From: Trichoplax adhaerens
Lineage: Eukaryota; Placozoa; Uniplacotomia; Trichoplacea; Trichoplacidae
Assembly (NCBI RefSeq): GCF_000150275.1
Contig: NW_002060943.1
Location: 5,917,950 to 5,981,949 of the forward strand
DNA: 64,000 nucleotides
Direction: 5' to 3'
Shown piece by piece: positions 54,774 through 64,000 of the stretch (positions are counted from its first letter, which is position 1; each line of letters opens with the position of its first letter). The position numbers and the translations under genes were made by a program. Under the pieces are notes generated by a model, which made no database searches, was not told where the DNA came from, and saw only the letters and a list, made by a program, of their open reading frames with translations.

Positions 54774-55087
54774 CTCTACTAGCTAATGAGAATAATGACT
54801 GTCAGATTGGAGCTTGTCTCTCAAGGAAATAGTCAAATTAATTGTGTACACTCTTCACTTTGCTCAATTTCTTTTCCAGTCCGCTTTCAAATGTTGGCGA
54901 TCCAAACACTCACGTTTGCCTCTGCTCATGCACCCGATGAGCAGTGCGCATGACAGATGATGGTGTGACCTAGATGGGGCCCATCATGGACCTACCACAG
55001 CTTGACCTTAGACAAAAGGATATTACTTGATGGACACCGTGAATTGCGCATGTCATGGTAGTGTACCGTAGTGTCCTTTGCAGTAAG

Positions 55088-55250
55088 TACTGTAGAATGC
55101 AGTATTTTGAATACAGTACAGTACAGTACAGTACAGTACAGTACAGTATGTCAAATCCATTCAATAAATAGGCCTGTATTATTATCATAATATACAGGCC
55201 TGTTTCATGAATTTGATGTACAGTATTCAGAATACTCCATTCTACAGGAC
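55088..55250. repeat. Foldback element with a GTACA array in one arm
   Basis: Centre: AGGCCTGTAT at 55,170-55,179 faces ATACAGGCCT at 55,192-55,201. The inverted similarity continues outward: TCAAATCCATTCAATAAAT on the left against CATGAATTTGA on the right, then CTGTAGAATGCAGTATTTTG on the left against the inverse of CAGAATACTCCATTCTACAG on the right. Between the two left blocks lies a run of about eight GTACA units (55,115-55,147), where the right arm has only one. Confidence 0.75.
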
Positions 55251-56455
55251 TGTACGACAGCGACTGTACATCCAGAGTCTTGAAGTTGGCCTTTGACTTC
55301 ATTGACTTGAATTGTCCACTTGGTCCACGTTGCACAACTGTACTGTACACTGTACGGTGTCATGGGCTACTGAAAGTACTGTACTGTAGATTGAGCAGTC
55401 CATGACTGTGTCAGTTTATGAAAAGTTCTTCGCTGAAACTGGCAGCCATTTCAGCTAAGTACATTAAGAACTTTTCCATCAACTGGCGGGGGTCTAGCGA
55501 AGACTTCGAACTCCCGGAAAAAGTTCATACCGTACTATCAACGTAGCTTAATAATAAGGAGAGGCTTATAACAGATGTACAACTTACACGTCCAAATTTA
55601 CTGACTGTATCATAAAGCTGCAACTGAAAAGTTAGAGTACAGCGTACTGTAATAGGTGTACAGTGTATGGACTGTAGACTGTAGACTGTACTGGAACTGT
55701 TGGCAAGTGTATCACTGAATACCGCTGCAGCGGCTATACTCATTGTATAGTGTAGTAACTTTAACTATGGTTTGGTTCAGACACGGTCCAAGATCACGAC
55801 AATACTAAACTGTATGACAGTGGCCGGGCCGCAATCCCAACGAGAAGGCTACTACCAGCTTACGAGTACTTGGCATTAGTCAGAAATTGGACACTGTTGT
55901 ACACAACTTGCAAGAAATCAAATGAGAAAGCAGAAAGTCTCTGCCTAAAAATTGAAATTGGTAAGCTGATGTTCGACGTTTTATGCCTGATTGATTGATA
56001 GCGTCGTCATTAAGAATTGGCGTCCAAATATATCGACACAACGCGTACACTTAGACGAGTACAGTAGTAATTATTGTCAAGTCGAAATTGTTCAGTCACG
56101 ATATCAATGCATACTAGTCATGATATCCTGTACAGTATAGTATTGGAAATGGATCTCGACTTGAAATAAGTTAAATTTACTTCGAAACTACTTACTACAC
56201 AAGATAAAACCTTATGCTTTATCAAGTCTAGTAGCAGTGCTGTAGCACACTTACTGTATGCATACTGTATAGTTATAGTTCTTTTGCAGTACTCTACAAT
56301 GGATGATGTACTCTTATGCTTACTAGATCTAGTGATGCTTTGAATGGAACATGCAGTGGTACAGAAATATATCGTATTGTAAGATATCGCCTACATTCAG
56401 ATATGATTGAACGTAAATTACTCGCTTTTTTCCTACAACTCTTAGGAAATACAAG
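55251..56455. other. Divergent intergenic region with GTACAG tracts
   Basis: Lies between the phosphotransferase and MED29 starts. GTACAG-type tracts at 55,335-55,390 and 55,635-55,692. On the minus strand a frame from ATG 55,743 gives MSIAAAAVFSDTLANSSS, runs through the repeat, and ends at a good donor GTAAGT near 55,590; an acceptor-like TTTTCAG near 55,630 precedes QLQLYDTVSKFGR. No partner exon is found, so this is only a possible unrecognised gene start. A pyrimidine-rich TTCCTACAACTCTTAG just before 56,446 could be the acceptor of a 5' UTR exon of MED29. Confidence 0.4.
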
Positions 56456-57491
56456 ATGTCACAAGAAGCAAATACTAACCTGTCTGAGAAAACCCAGAAG
56501 ATGCAAGAGTTAATCTTCAATGTTATGAGGCTTATTTCCTTTAGTTTACAGAAGTATGTCAATATGGCTACTTCATCGAGTACGGAATTACCCAAGTAAG
56601 TAGATCATGAACGAGGAGATTGCAGACACATAGTCTTGTATTTCGAGACAACTGATTGAGTCAACTGATACTGTCAAGTAGCAACTTTACGTGTACATGG
56701 AGCTGTAGTCAAGCTAATTTGTTGTAGTGCGTATTAGGTAAATAAGAATTGAACTAAAGTGCTAAACTCACGGCACTACACGAGCTTTGAAAGTCAACTA
56801 ATAGCAGACGCTATACTGCACGCCAGTATTAATGGTTTGCCTCCGAGGATAGGCATACTTATACACTGATAATGAATGAGCGTACATGGAAAGAAAATAC
56901 CTTGATCTTCCATGTGAAGGTAAATGAATTAATTGTCTCACTGCTTTCTTAGCCCAGCAGCTGTCCACTCTAGCTTGATGAATTTCAGCAAACAACTTGA
57001 CATAGCACTAACGCGATTTTATTCTGCGTGTGATCAACTAGAAATAAACGTAAGTTGAAAGGATGAACTAAGCGCATTTTAGTATTTTTTTCGTAAAATG
57101 GATGATTTTGACATTGATAAGTCATTGCAGTTGTAAATACAGTACAGCTGATTTCATTTGACTTAATTTGTTATCTCACATGTCGTTCGACATGCACTAT
57201 GCAATAATTTGTAAATTCCAGATATTTCCTGTCAATTAAATGCTTACTGTAGATTGCCGTTAGAAACTTAAGCGATCTTGTCCTTCTCCAAGTATATCTC
57301 AGTTACCTCTTGAATTTTAGGTCAAATTACGAATCGAAGAAATTAAGTACAAGTCAATTGTGGGAGAAATTCTATCGAACGCTGTGACGAATAATACTAC
57401 GTATAGTCAGGACTACGTTGATGAAATAAAAAGCCATGTTGATTGTGTCAATAGGCTACATGAACTGTTATCCGATTTTGTAAAGAACTGA
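56456..57491 (+). CDS. MED29: Mediator complex subunit 29 (intersex homologue)
   Basis: Subunit of the Mediator co-activator that links transcription factors to RNA polymerase II. Exons 56456-56595, 56953-57049 and 57321-57491 join in frame to 135 residues. The strongest match is FSKQLDIALTRFYSACDQLE, corresponding to the conserved F-D-x-x-L-x-x-F-Y-x-x-C-D-Q-L-E of MED29; the N-terminal helix (KTQKMQELIFNVMRLISFSL) and the C-terminal helix ending in NRLHELLSDFVKN fit the family layout. It is shorter than the human and fly proteins (about 190-200) because the long variable N-terminus is missing. Start is the ATG at 56456, preceded by AATACAAG; an upstream non-coding exon is possible. AATAAA occurs near 57,986. 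Confidence 0.88.
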
Positions 57492-58271
57492 AATACTTCC
57501 TTGTATTACATAAGAAATGTTAGTTATGTATATGTATAGTACACTCATTGATTAAAATTATGTCCTACTATAATAATTTAGCTTTATTACTGATAGACGC
57601 CTACTATCCAGTCTAATTTCAAAAATAGGATTGCCATACATCGCAATGAATTTAAGATCACCAATGGTGGATGCTAGTGTCGCTTGATTGTACATGAACA
57701 CTTATTGACTTGCAAATTACTATTGGAAAAAGCTTTTAAAATTCCATTGCAATCGAATCAATGATCAAAAGTCATTCTTTTGTGTAATATATGAGGAACG
57801 GTGAACAATGTATTAATCGTACTGTGCTAGTTATGACAACTCTGTGTACTCATTTATGTATTTTTCAGTACTGTAGTTGTTGACAACGTTCCACTCCAGA
57901 TATTATGTATAATAATTCATTGTATTAAATTAAATTCGATCTTTTTATAAGATATTACCGCAGCAACAAACAGGTATTGCACATGAAATAAAATATTCCT
58001 TCAATGTAATCATTTATACGTAAAAATTTAGTTAGTACAGCATTTATGTATATCGACGTATTGCATATCAAGCAATATCCAACATATTACATATCAAAGT
58101 ACTTCACATCGCATAATCGCTACTTAAAAAAGAATTCCGATTAAAAAGCTAAAGCAGATTTCTATATCAATACGTTTTTAGCAATCACTCAACACTTCTG
58201 GATGTGATTCATGCTCGCAATTGTTATAATAGCTTCCAAAACTGACGGCAAAAATTCAAGCTATAATAAAT
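57492..58271. other. Convergent intergenic interval, nothing recognised
   Basis: AT-rich DNA between the MED29 stop and the stop of the minus-strand gene that follows. Holds the presumed MED29 polyadenylation signal near 57,986; no other feature seen. Confidence 0.5.
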
Positions 58272-60345
58272 TTAGCTCTCAGAATCTTCAGATTCCCCCA
58301 AATATTCTCCTTCTAACTGCTTTATTTCTTCCTCAGTCATCAATTCCCAGTTGTCAGTATTTACATCTCCCAAGAGATCGCGCAGAGGAATATTTAAATA
58401 GTCATCTTCACACGCCAAACTAGTCTGACTAATAATAAAAAAAAGTACGAACAACTTCGAATTAATGGCTGTCAACCATTACCCTACAACAAATACAAGA
58501 GATAGTCACAATCGCTCAGATGTTGTCACTCTAACCTAATTTCTGGCTCAGCGTTATCGCACGATGCTTCCGAAGTACTGACGTTCAATTCTGAAATGCC
58601 GGTGCTATCTTCACAAGTAGCTGTCTTCTTAATAAGTGTTACGTCTGCTGCTTGATACGTTTCTATGTCGTTCTTTGCGTTAGTATTACTTTTTTCACAG
58701 TTTGGATGAACGTTTTGCTCTCTTACAGTATTGCAATCACCCGACTCGAGCATCCCATGCTTCTAAATTGCAAAAATTTATAAAGAATTTAGCTTAAATT
58801 CTCACTGCAATACGAGATTTTCATTCTCAAATCACTATTTATCCAGTCGCTAGACATAACAACATCAACACATTCTGAAATGGAAAGAACCTATTTGTTT
58901 ATGAACCTTTTGGGACTGTCCTTTCGGATCTCTATTTCGTCTCGAGTTGTAATTATACGAAAAACAGCCTGAAATTTAATAAATGCAAACAATTTACATA
59001 TCCTGCAAGTATAGAAAGATCCAAGTACCCATCTAGAAACCCTATTTATACGCGTATAATACGGTATTGCTTTTTATGTTGTTTAACCCTTTAATAGATG
59101 CCACTTTATTAAGCTTACTTAAAATCAGATTATCAAATTATCTTGCAAGGATAGAAAGCTGAAATTTATAGATTTATCATTAAAACAAACAACTCTCACA
59201 CAATTTCGATTTGTTTTAACTACCTTCCTGCTCTCGAAATACATTCCAGTATTGTTTTCCGGTCCTCATGCCATAATTACTGGAAGGTGAATACCGCTTC
59301 AATACAGGCCTAAAATTGTAGTGTTCTCTTCTACCTGCATAAATATTCCAAATTTCATTTTAGTTATTAATAGCGCATCCACTGGTTGAAGTTTAAATAT
59401 CGCAGAATTAACCAAATATCTACAGTAAAATTCAAAGAGTTTATTCTTTGATCTCTCCGTTCTATGGTTAACAATATTACAGCTTGCCAGTTTCCTCAAC
59501 GGTAGATCCCTTTTGGATCAGAATTACTGATAAAGTTACATTGTCAACTGAATTTGTAACACAGAGTCAGTATTATCATGATCTAAAGCACTTTCTGCCG
59601 TAATATTCGTTAATACCTAATTCATTATTTGCAACACTGAATCGCTACAACGTGATCAGACGAAATAAGTGTCGTCACAGTAGGAGAATGGCATAATTAC
59701 AGCAGGCAACTGTAGCCAAATCTCTCCTCTGACGCAAATTACATCATCACTTCAGTTTTATTCCTAAGAGATACTGCAATCAATACTACAGCCTAGATTT
59801 CTTACCTCTCAGATCTTGAGTCACCGCCCGGTTCTTTAGCATACTATCAGCATAGCTATTTCTCTTCATTAGCGATTGAAATCATATTCAATAAAATATA
59901 ACACCTTTAGAAAATGTTTGTCCTTCAGCGTATTGTCGTTCATTAAGTTAATCACTTAGAGAGGTTACCTTTAAAGAGAGTACAATTACTACAAATCTAT
60001 ACAAAAACGACCCTTACGCAATATTACGATTATTATAATTTTAGCGAATTTATTTAAGGCGGAAGTCTACACTAACAGCGTTGACGCATAAAAATATGAG
60101 TACTTAAGTTAAGCTAACGACTTACGAAATTCTATCTAGTTACGAGACAAACTGACTGATAAATAGAGTATAAATCCAATCACTTAACAAATTTCAAATT
60201 CTTTACGTTAATAATATTAATATATTTAACGTTACAATTTTATTCTAAGCGTATTTTCTGATATACCCGACGAACGTTGCTATATCCACCAGAATAATTG
60301 TAAGAGTGGTAGTTTTGATTGGTGTCATTCCTCTCCATATTGGCA
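58272..60345 (-). CDS. Unrecognised acidic protein, incomplete multi-exon model
   Basis: Two terminal exons join well: 58762-58536 and 58428-58272, linked in phase 2, stop at 58272-58274. They encode a Cys/Ser/Thr/Asp-rich stretch and then an acidic end with LNIPLRDLLGD, NWELMTEEEIKQLEGEY and LGESEDSES. Upstream pieces with plausible splice sites are about 58,978-58,901 (Arg/Ser/Asn-rich, NYNSRRNRDPKGQ), about 59,311-59,222 (KRYSPSSNYGMRTGKQYW) and a possible first exon ending near 60,262 that starts MERNDTNQNYHSYNYSGGYS at about 60,340. Phases between the upstream pieces do not all agree, so at least one exon is missing. Basic Tyr/Asn/Arg-rich start plus acidic end suggests a nuclear or RNA-associated protein; I do not recognise the family. 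Confidence 0.45.
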
Positions 60346-62340
60346 AGTAATTGATTTCTTACGTCTGATAAAAGTAAATTTCTGCCTTAGCCGACGTCCA
60401 ACGAAGGAAATCTTTTATAAAACCAAAATATCCCCACAAGTGCACAGATCTTCAGTACTTCTAGAAATCAGTGCAATGCGTGTATATTAATTAAAAAGTA
60501 GCAAATAGGTCTATGATTTAAGTAGTTTCAATACGCGTATGGTAGCGAGTTCAGTCAAGGCTAAGTCGAAAATTATGCGTATGAGCTTTGTCACGGTCCC
60601 ATTTAGCAGAAATTAAAACATCAAAACAAGCTTCTAGACTTTCGACTGTGCAAATCTACAATTCTAAAATTACAGTGCTGTACTGTACTGGTCTACAGCA
60701 TTGCACAATGTAGAGTATAATTTTACTAAGTAGAGTATCGACGTAGTTCATCAAGACTTCTGCTAGATATACGCGTATATGTTTTTTTTTATTGTAAATT
60801 TAACAGCAGGAAATACAAATATAGAGGGAGACACTTAGCAAATTCCATTCTTCACGCTGTAGCACAGATACTATAGTATTTAGTAATCCCATAACTGGAT
60901 GTGAATATTTCATAAGGTACAGTCAGTAGCTGCGATCGTGATGACATACCCGTATAAAGGCAAAACATGTTATGACAGCTCTCAAACTACTGTAGCTATA
61001 CGTATCATCCTACATTCCAGACTGTTGCTATGTTTAACTTGACACCTCTCTGCTTTTTACAATTGATGGTATTCTAAATACTTCTGATGTTTTGGTTGAT
61101 TTGAAAATGGTGCGAATAACTTCTACTACGTCCAAAGACAACTAATCGTGGACCAACCGGCCACAACAGTATGAGCAATCTAAGCGTGTCAGGCTGTGAA
61201 GAAAAGGTATTTCCATTGGCAATTTTATTGGCTGCAATCTGGAAAATATGGGAATTTTACACCACTATTCAACGCCAATGTTGGTAAATTGCATCTACAT
61301 GCGATCAAAATGGAAAAAAAAAGTGAGACTTGAACTTCACTTTTTCCCAGCTCGATCTCGTATTGATCAGTGCTGCAGATACTATGGAAACCCTCATTTT
61401 TCTCTTCTATACAGTACAGTAGCGTACACACCTGTGGTAATAATATTAAGATAGCGGCTGCGCGACTTCAAGGCTTGAGCGTCGATCTACAGTACGTACA
61501 GTACAATCGCTTTATAAGCTAAGAAAATCCTTTTCACAGATTTTAATGGTAGTAAAATTATAAAATGTTGTAGGTTAAGAGTGCCTATGAGTTAACATTC
61601 ATGTTAATGACGAAAGCGACGGACAGGCCTTCTTCCACTGAAAACACGCCAAACTCAGATGATGTGATACTGCGGAATAATGTAATGATAAATCATTTTA
61701 TCGTCTATGATTGCAACAATAGTAGCTAGGTTGAGAGAGAGAGCTCAATTTACGTTTTTCAATTTAGTTTCCTTTGAGATATTGCCAAAGGTAGAGAGAC
61801 ACTTGTAATGATGCACAGTATCGCTATGGAGTTGGGGTCCACCTACGGTAGTGAGCTACTATTTTACGGGTTCAATTTTCTTTTCCACGTGCTACAAACG
61901 ACCATTTGCCCAAGACTACCAGTGATGACTGAACCGTCTGTTGGCTGTAACGTTTCATTCTATCTTCTTTATTAACGTTTCCACTGGCAAGCTTGCAAGT
62001 GTTGACAGTCAGTCGGAGGCATAGAGCCTAACGGTTTGAACCGAACCTTTCTCAGGTCTAGTCCGGAGCTAGTGAGGTTCCACCGTTCCAGTCATACAGT
62101 ACAGTACGGCGTGTCGTACTGTAGTACCGTACTGTACGGTCTTGTGTCCAAACTTGAAATACTGTACAGTACTGTACAGTACAGTACAGTACTGAGTACT
62201 GTAGACTGCTTCACACTTCCAGTGGTGACAGTACTGTACAATGTCATCCGTTTTCTTGGATATGTTTGAATAGTTCAAACTATTAGTAAAATGCTCAAGA
62301 AAGACCAATGGTTGTGAACCTTCCTATGCGGTCGTGTGTA
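60346..62340. other. Intergenic region with scattered GTACAG tracts
   Basis: No exon supported. Short palindromic tracts at 60,674-60,700, 61,411-61,426, 61,487-61,505 and a dense one at 62,092-62,245. A GAGAGAGAGA-type run occurs at about 61,733-61,743. Open frames over the dense tract on both strands are repeat-encoded. Confidence 0.5.
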
Positions 62341-62815
62341 AAAACTTTAAGGCAAAATTACTTATATGCCACAGCATATTTTCGTATTTACTAATATGCC
62401 ACTGGAAACTTCAGTAATTGCGCACGCGTAGTGGTATATCATGATACAAAGTACTGTTACTAGAGTATATATACAGTGTATAAAGTACAGTAAATCGTTC
62501 TATACACTACTGTACTGTACAGTACAGTAGTACGGACAGTGCGGTACTGTACCGTAGTGCAGCCATTAGCTGCACCGTACGGTATAGTACTGTACGGTGC
62601 GAATTCAAAATTCAATATTTTGTAGAATCACGGTAATAAGGCTAGTACAGTTACTGTACTGTAAATTAGGTTAAAAATGGTGATAAGCATGGACTGAGAG
62701 TGCGTAGATCGTGTCATGACTATAATGGCATATTAGTAAATTACTGAAATTTCCAATGGCATATTAGTAATTATGAAACTATACAGTGGCAAATCAGTAA
62801 TTTCGTCAAACTTTA
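62341..62815. mobile_element. Foldback (long inverted-repeat) element, about 475 bp
   Basis: The left arm 62,341-62,420 matches the inverse of 62,735-62,815. Left landmarks: GGCAAAATTACTTATATGCC, ACTAATATGCCACTGG and AACTTCAGTAATT. Right landmarks read inverted: GACGAAATTACTGATTTGCC, ACTAATATGCCATTGG and AATTTCAGTAATT. Each arm holds two sub-copies of an ATTACT-ATATGCCA motif. The interior (62,425-62,730) contains GTACAG palindromes at 62,505-62,600. No reading frame for a transposase. I cannot identify a clean target duplication. Confidence 0.75.
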
Positions 62816-62879
62816 AATATGCCAACTACAAATTCCAGATTCTCGTAGAAAATGATCCACTCCTTTGATTCTAAAAGCG

Positions 62880-63230
62880 TTCTACTGTACTGTCCTGTAC
62901 AGTACTGTACAGTACATGTATAGTGTCCATACTGTACACTGTACAGTATTTATTCCGTATTTATACAGTACAGTACTGTACCGTACAGTACAGTACAGTA
63001 CAGTACTACAGTATACGGTAGAAAAACTTTGAATGCTGTACAGTGTACAGTGTATAGTACGGTAGAGTTGGTACAGTACATTGTACAGTACAGTTGGTAC
63101 AAGTTGGTACAGTACATTGTACGGAGTGATAGTCATACTGTACAGTGTACACTGTACAGTACGGACAGGACAGTCAACTGGACTGGCTGCAGTACCGTAC
63201 GATTGCGCAGTATACACGACATGTAGTACA
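62880..63230. repeat. GTACA/TGTAC palindromic repeat cluster 4
   Basis: The densest array in the window: 350 bases almost entirely of GTACA, CAGTAC, TGTAC and variants (GTACGG, GTACCG), on either side of short unique pieces. Frames are open on both strands only because the repeat lacks stops in some phases. It ends about 95 bases before the start codon of the RING gene. Confidence 0.85.
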
Positions 63231-63322
63231 TGGTGTGACGTCTACTCGTAGCAATCTTGGTCTTCGCCATTTTCTCCAAATGATAATATCGTCATTGAAA
63301 ATTGGGAGTAGTATAATCAATC

Positions 63323-64000
63323 ATGGCAACGGCATTAATCAATGATATTTTGTCAGATTCTACCTCCAGTGATGACGATTCCTGGATACAAGACGATGAT
63401 GACAACGGTACGGTATCTACAGCGTAGAAGGGTTTTTAATGAAGGGAATAAAAGGCGTGCACAGTATTCAAATGTAGTCAATGTTATGAATGAATGGGAC
63501 GACACTGTAGGAAGACTAGCAAGAATTCATGACTGCAGCAGAGTTATGCACGATCGATTATGACAGTATGGGTCTGTTCTTCTCCATTGAAACTAATGTA
63601 ATCAGCTGATGGCATTCAATTCTAGTAGCCTCATCATTATGTTACAGACAGAAAATAAAGCAAACTAGGATGCCACTTCGCTGTTTCCATCATCGCTGCC
63701 ATGATTGTCAACAAATGTACCAATTCATAGCAATTGCTCTACAGGGTTCTTCGCTAATCACATCTTCAATCTTATCCATACTGTGCGCGTATACTATTGC
63801 ATTGCTCAATTTTCCAATATCATCAGTTGTGAAATACAGTACTTCATCAATTCTATACCCGGATTATCGCACAACAGAAGTTGAGATTGCGATCAACTGT
63901 CGATTTTACTCAGCTCTGAATTGCTGTTATTCGTGTTAACAATATAGGGGAAACAGTGGAAGAAAGCTGTGCAATATGCTTATCTCACTTTACTGATCAA
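63323..64000 (+). CDS. RING finger protein, 5' end (runs off the right edge)
   Basis: Probable ubiquitin ligase. Exon 63323-63407 encodes an acidic, Ser/Asp-rich start (MATALINDILSDSTSSDDDS, then WIQDDDDN) and stops at donor GTACGG in phase 1. The acceptor AATATAG lets exon 63948 to edge continue in frame as GETVEESCAICLSHFTDQ, the first zinc pair of a RING domain (C-x2-C with the hydrophobic spacing of C-A-I-C-L). The rest of the RING, and so the subclass, lies beyond the window. The 540-base intron includes chance frames. The joined exon is inferred from phase and motif, not from a transcript. Confidence 0.6.

Noticed and set aside
62882-63217. 111-codon minus-strand frame and plus-strand frames in cluster 4
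   Set aside because: Composed almost wholly of GTACA/TGTAC translation (Val, Gln, Tyr, Ser, Thr, Leu, Cys); not a gene.
1-64000. Bacterial, viral or CRISPR content
   Set aside because: No operons, ribosome-binding sites, regularly spaced short repeats with unique spacers, or viral proteins were recognised; all identified genes are spliced nuclear genes.

Overview
This is an AT-rich, intron-rich nuclear window from an animal. Protein-coding genes sit in many short exons with GT-AG introns (mostly about 50 bases to 2 kb). The set includes a FOXN2/3-type forkhead factor, an MKP-type dual-specificity phosphatase, a Mediator subunit and two ciliary proteins, which points to a ciliated metazoan. 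Compactness, base composition and gene content suggest an early-branching animal such as a placozoan, but the sequence alone does not prove this. There is no bacterial-style operon, CRISPR array or integrated virus that I can see. I recognised no tRNA or rRNA gene.

Layout. (1) 1-11,472, minus: 5' part of an axonemal dynein heavy chain, from the start codon to the end of the linker; the motor lies beyond the left edge. (2) 13,684 to about 24,700, plus: divergent gene for a membrane-anchored SMP and multi-C2 protein of the extended-synaptotagmin kind. (3) 26,630-27,986, plus: two-exon gene for a 92-residue probable mitochondrial membrane protein. (4) about 29,160-31,769, minus: SPATA17 orthologue with three IQ motifs. 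(5) 35,304-37,119, plus: dual-specificity phosphatase related to DUSP10. (6) About 9 kb without a recognisable gene, holding a 158-bp tandem repeat. (7) 46,338-49,909, plus: FOXN2/3-like transcription factor. (8) 51,828-54,773, minus: choline/ethanolamine phosphotransferase. (9) 56,456-57,491, plus: MED29. (10) about 58,272-60,345, minus: unrecognised acidic protein, model incomplete. (11) 63,323 to the right edge, plus: start of a RING finger protein.

The genes do not form one pathway. The dynein and SPATA17 genes are both ciliary. The SMP/C2 protein and the phosphotransferase both concern lipids at the ER. Neighbours alternate between divergent and convergent pairs.

The distinctive non-coding content is a family of self-complementary arrays built from the pentamer GTACA/TGTAC, clustered in intergenic DNA at 25.7-26.6, 32.1-33.6, 55.1-55.7 and 60.7-63.2 kb. 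In at least two places these arrays lie inside larger foldback (inverted-repeat) elements. A separate 135-bp insertion with perfect 13-bp terminal inverted repeats and an 8-bp target duplication lies in a dynein intron. The dynein tail carries an unusual repeat of basic Ser/Thr motifs.
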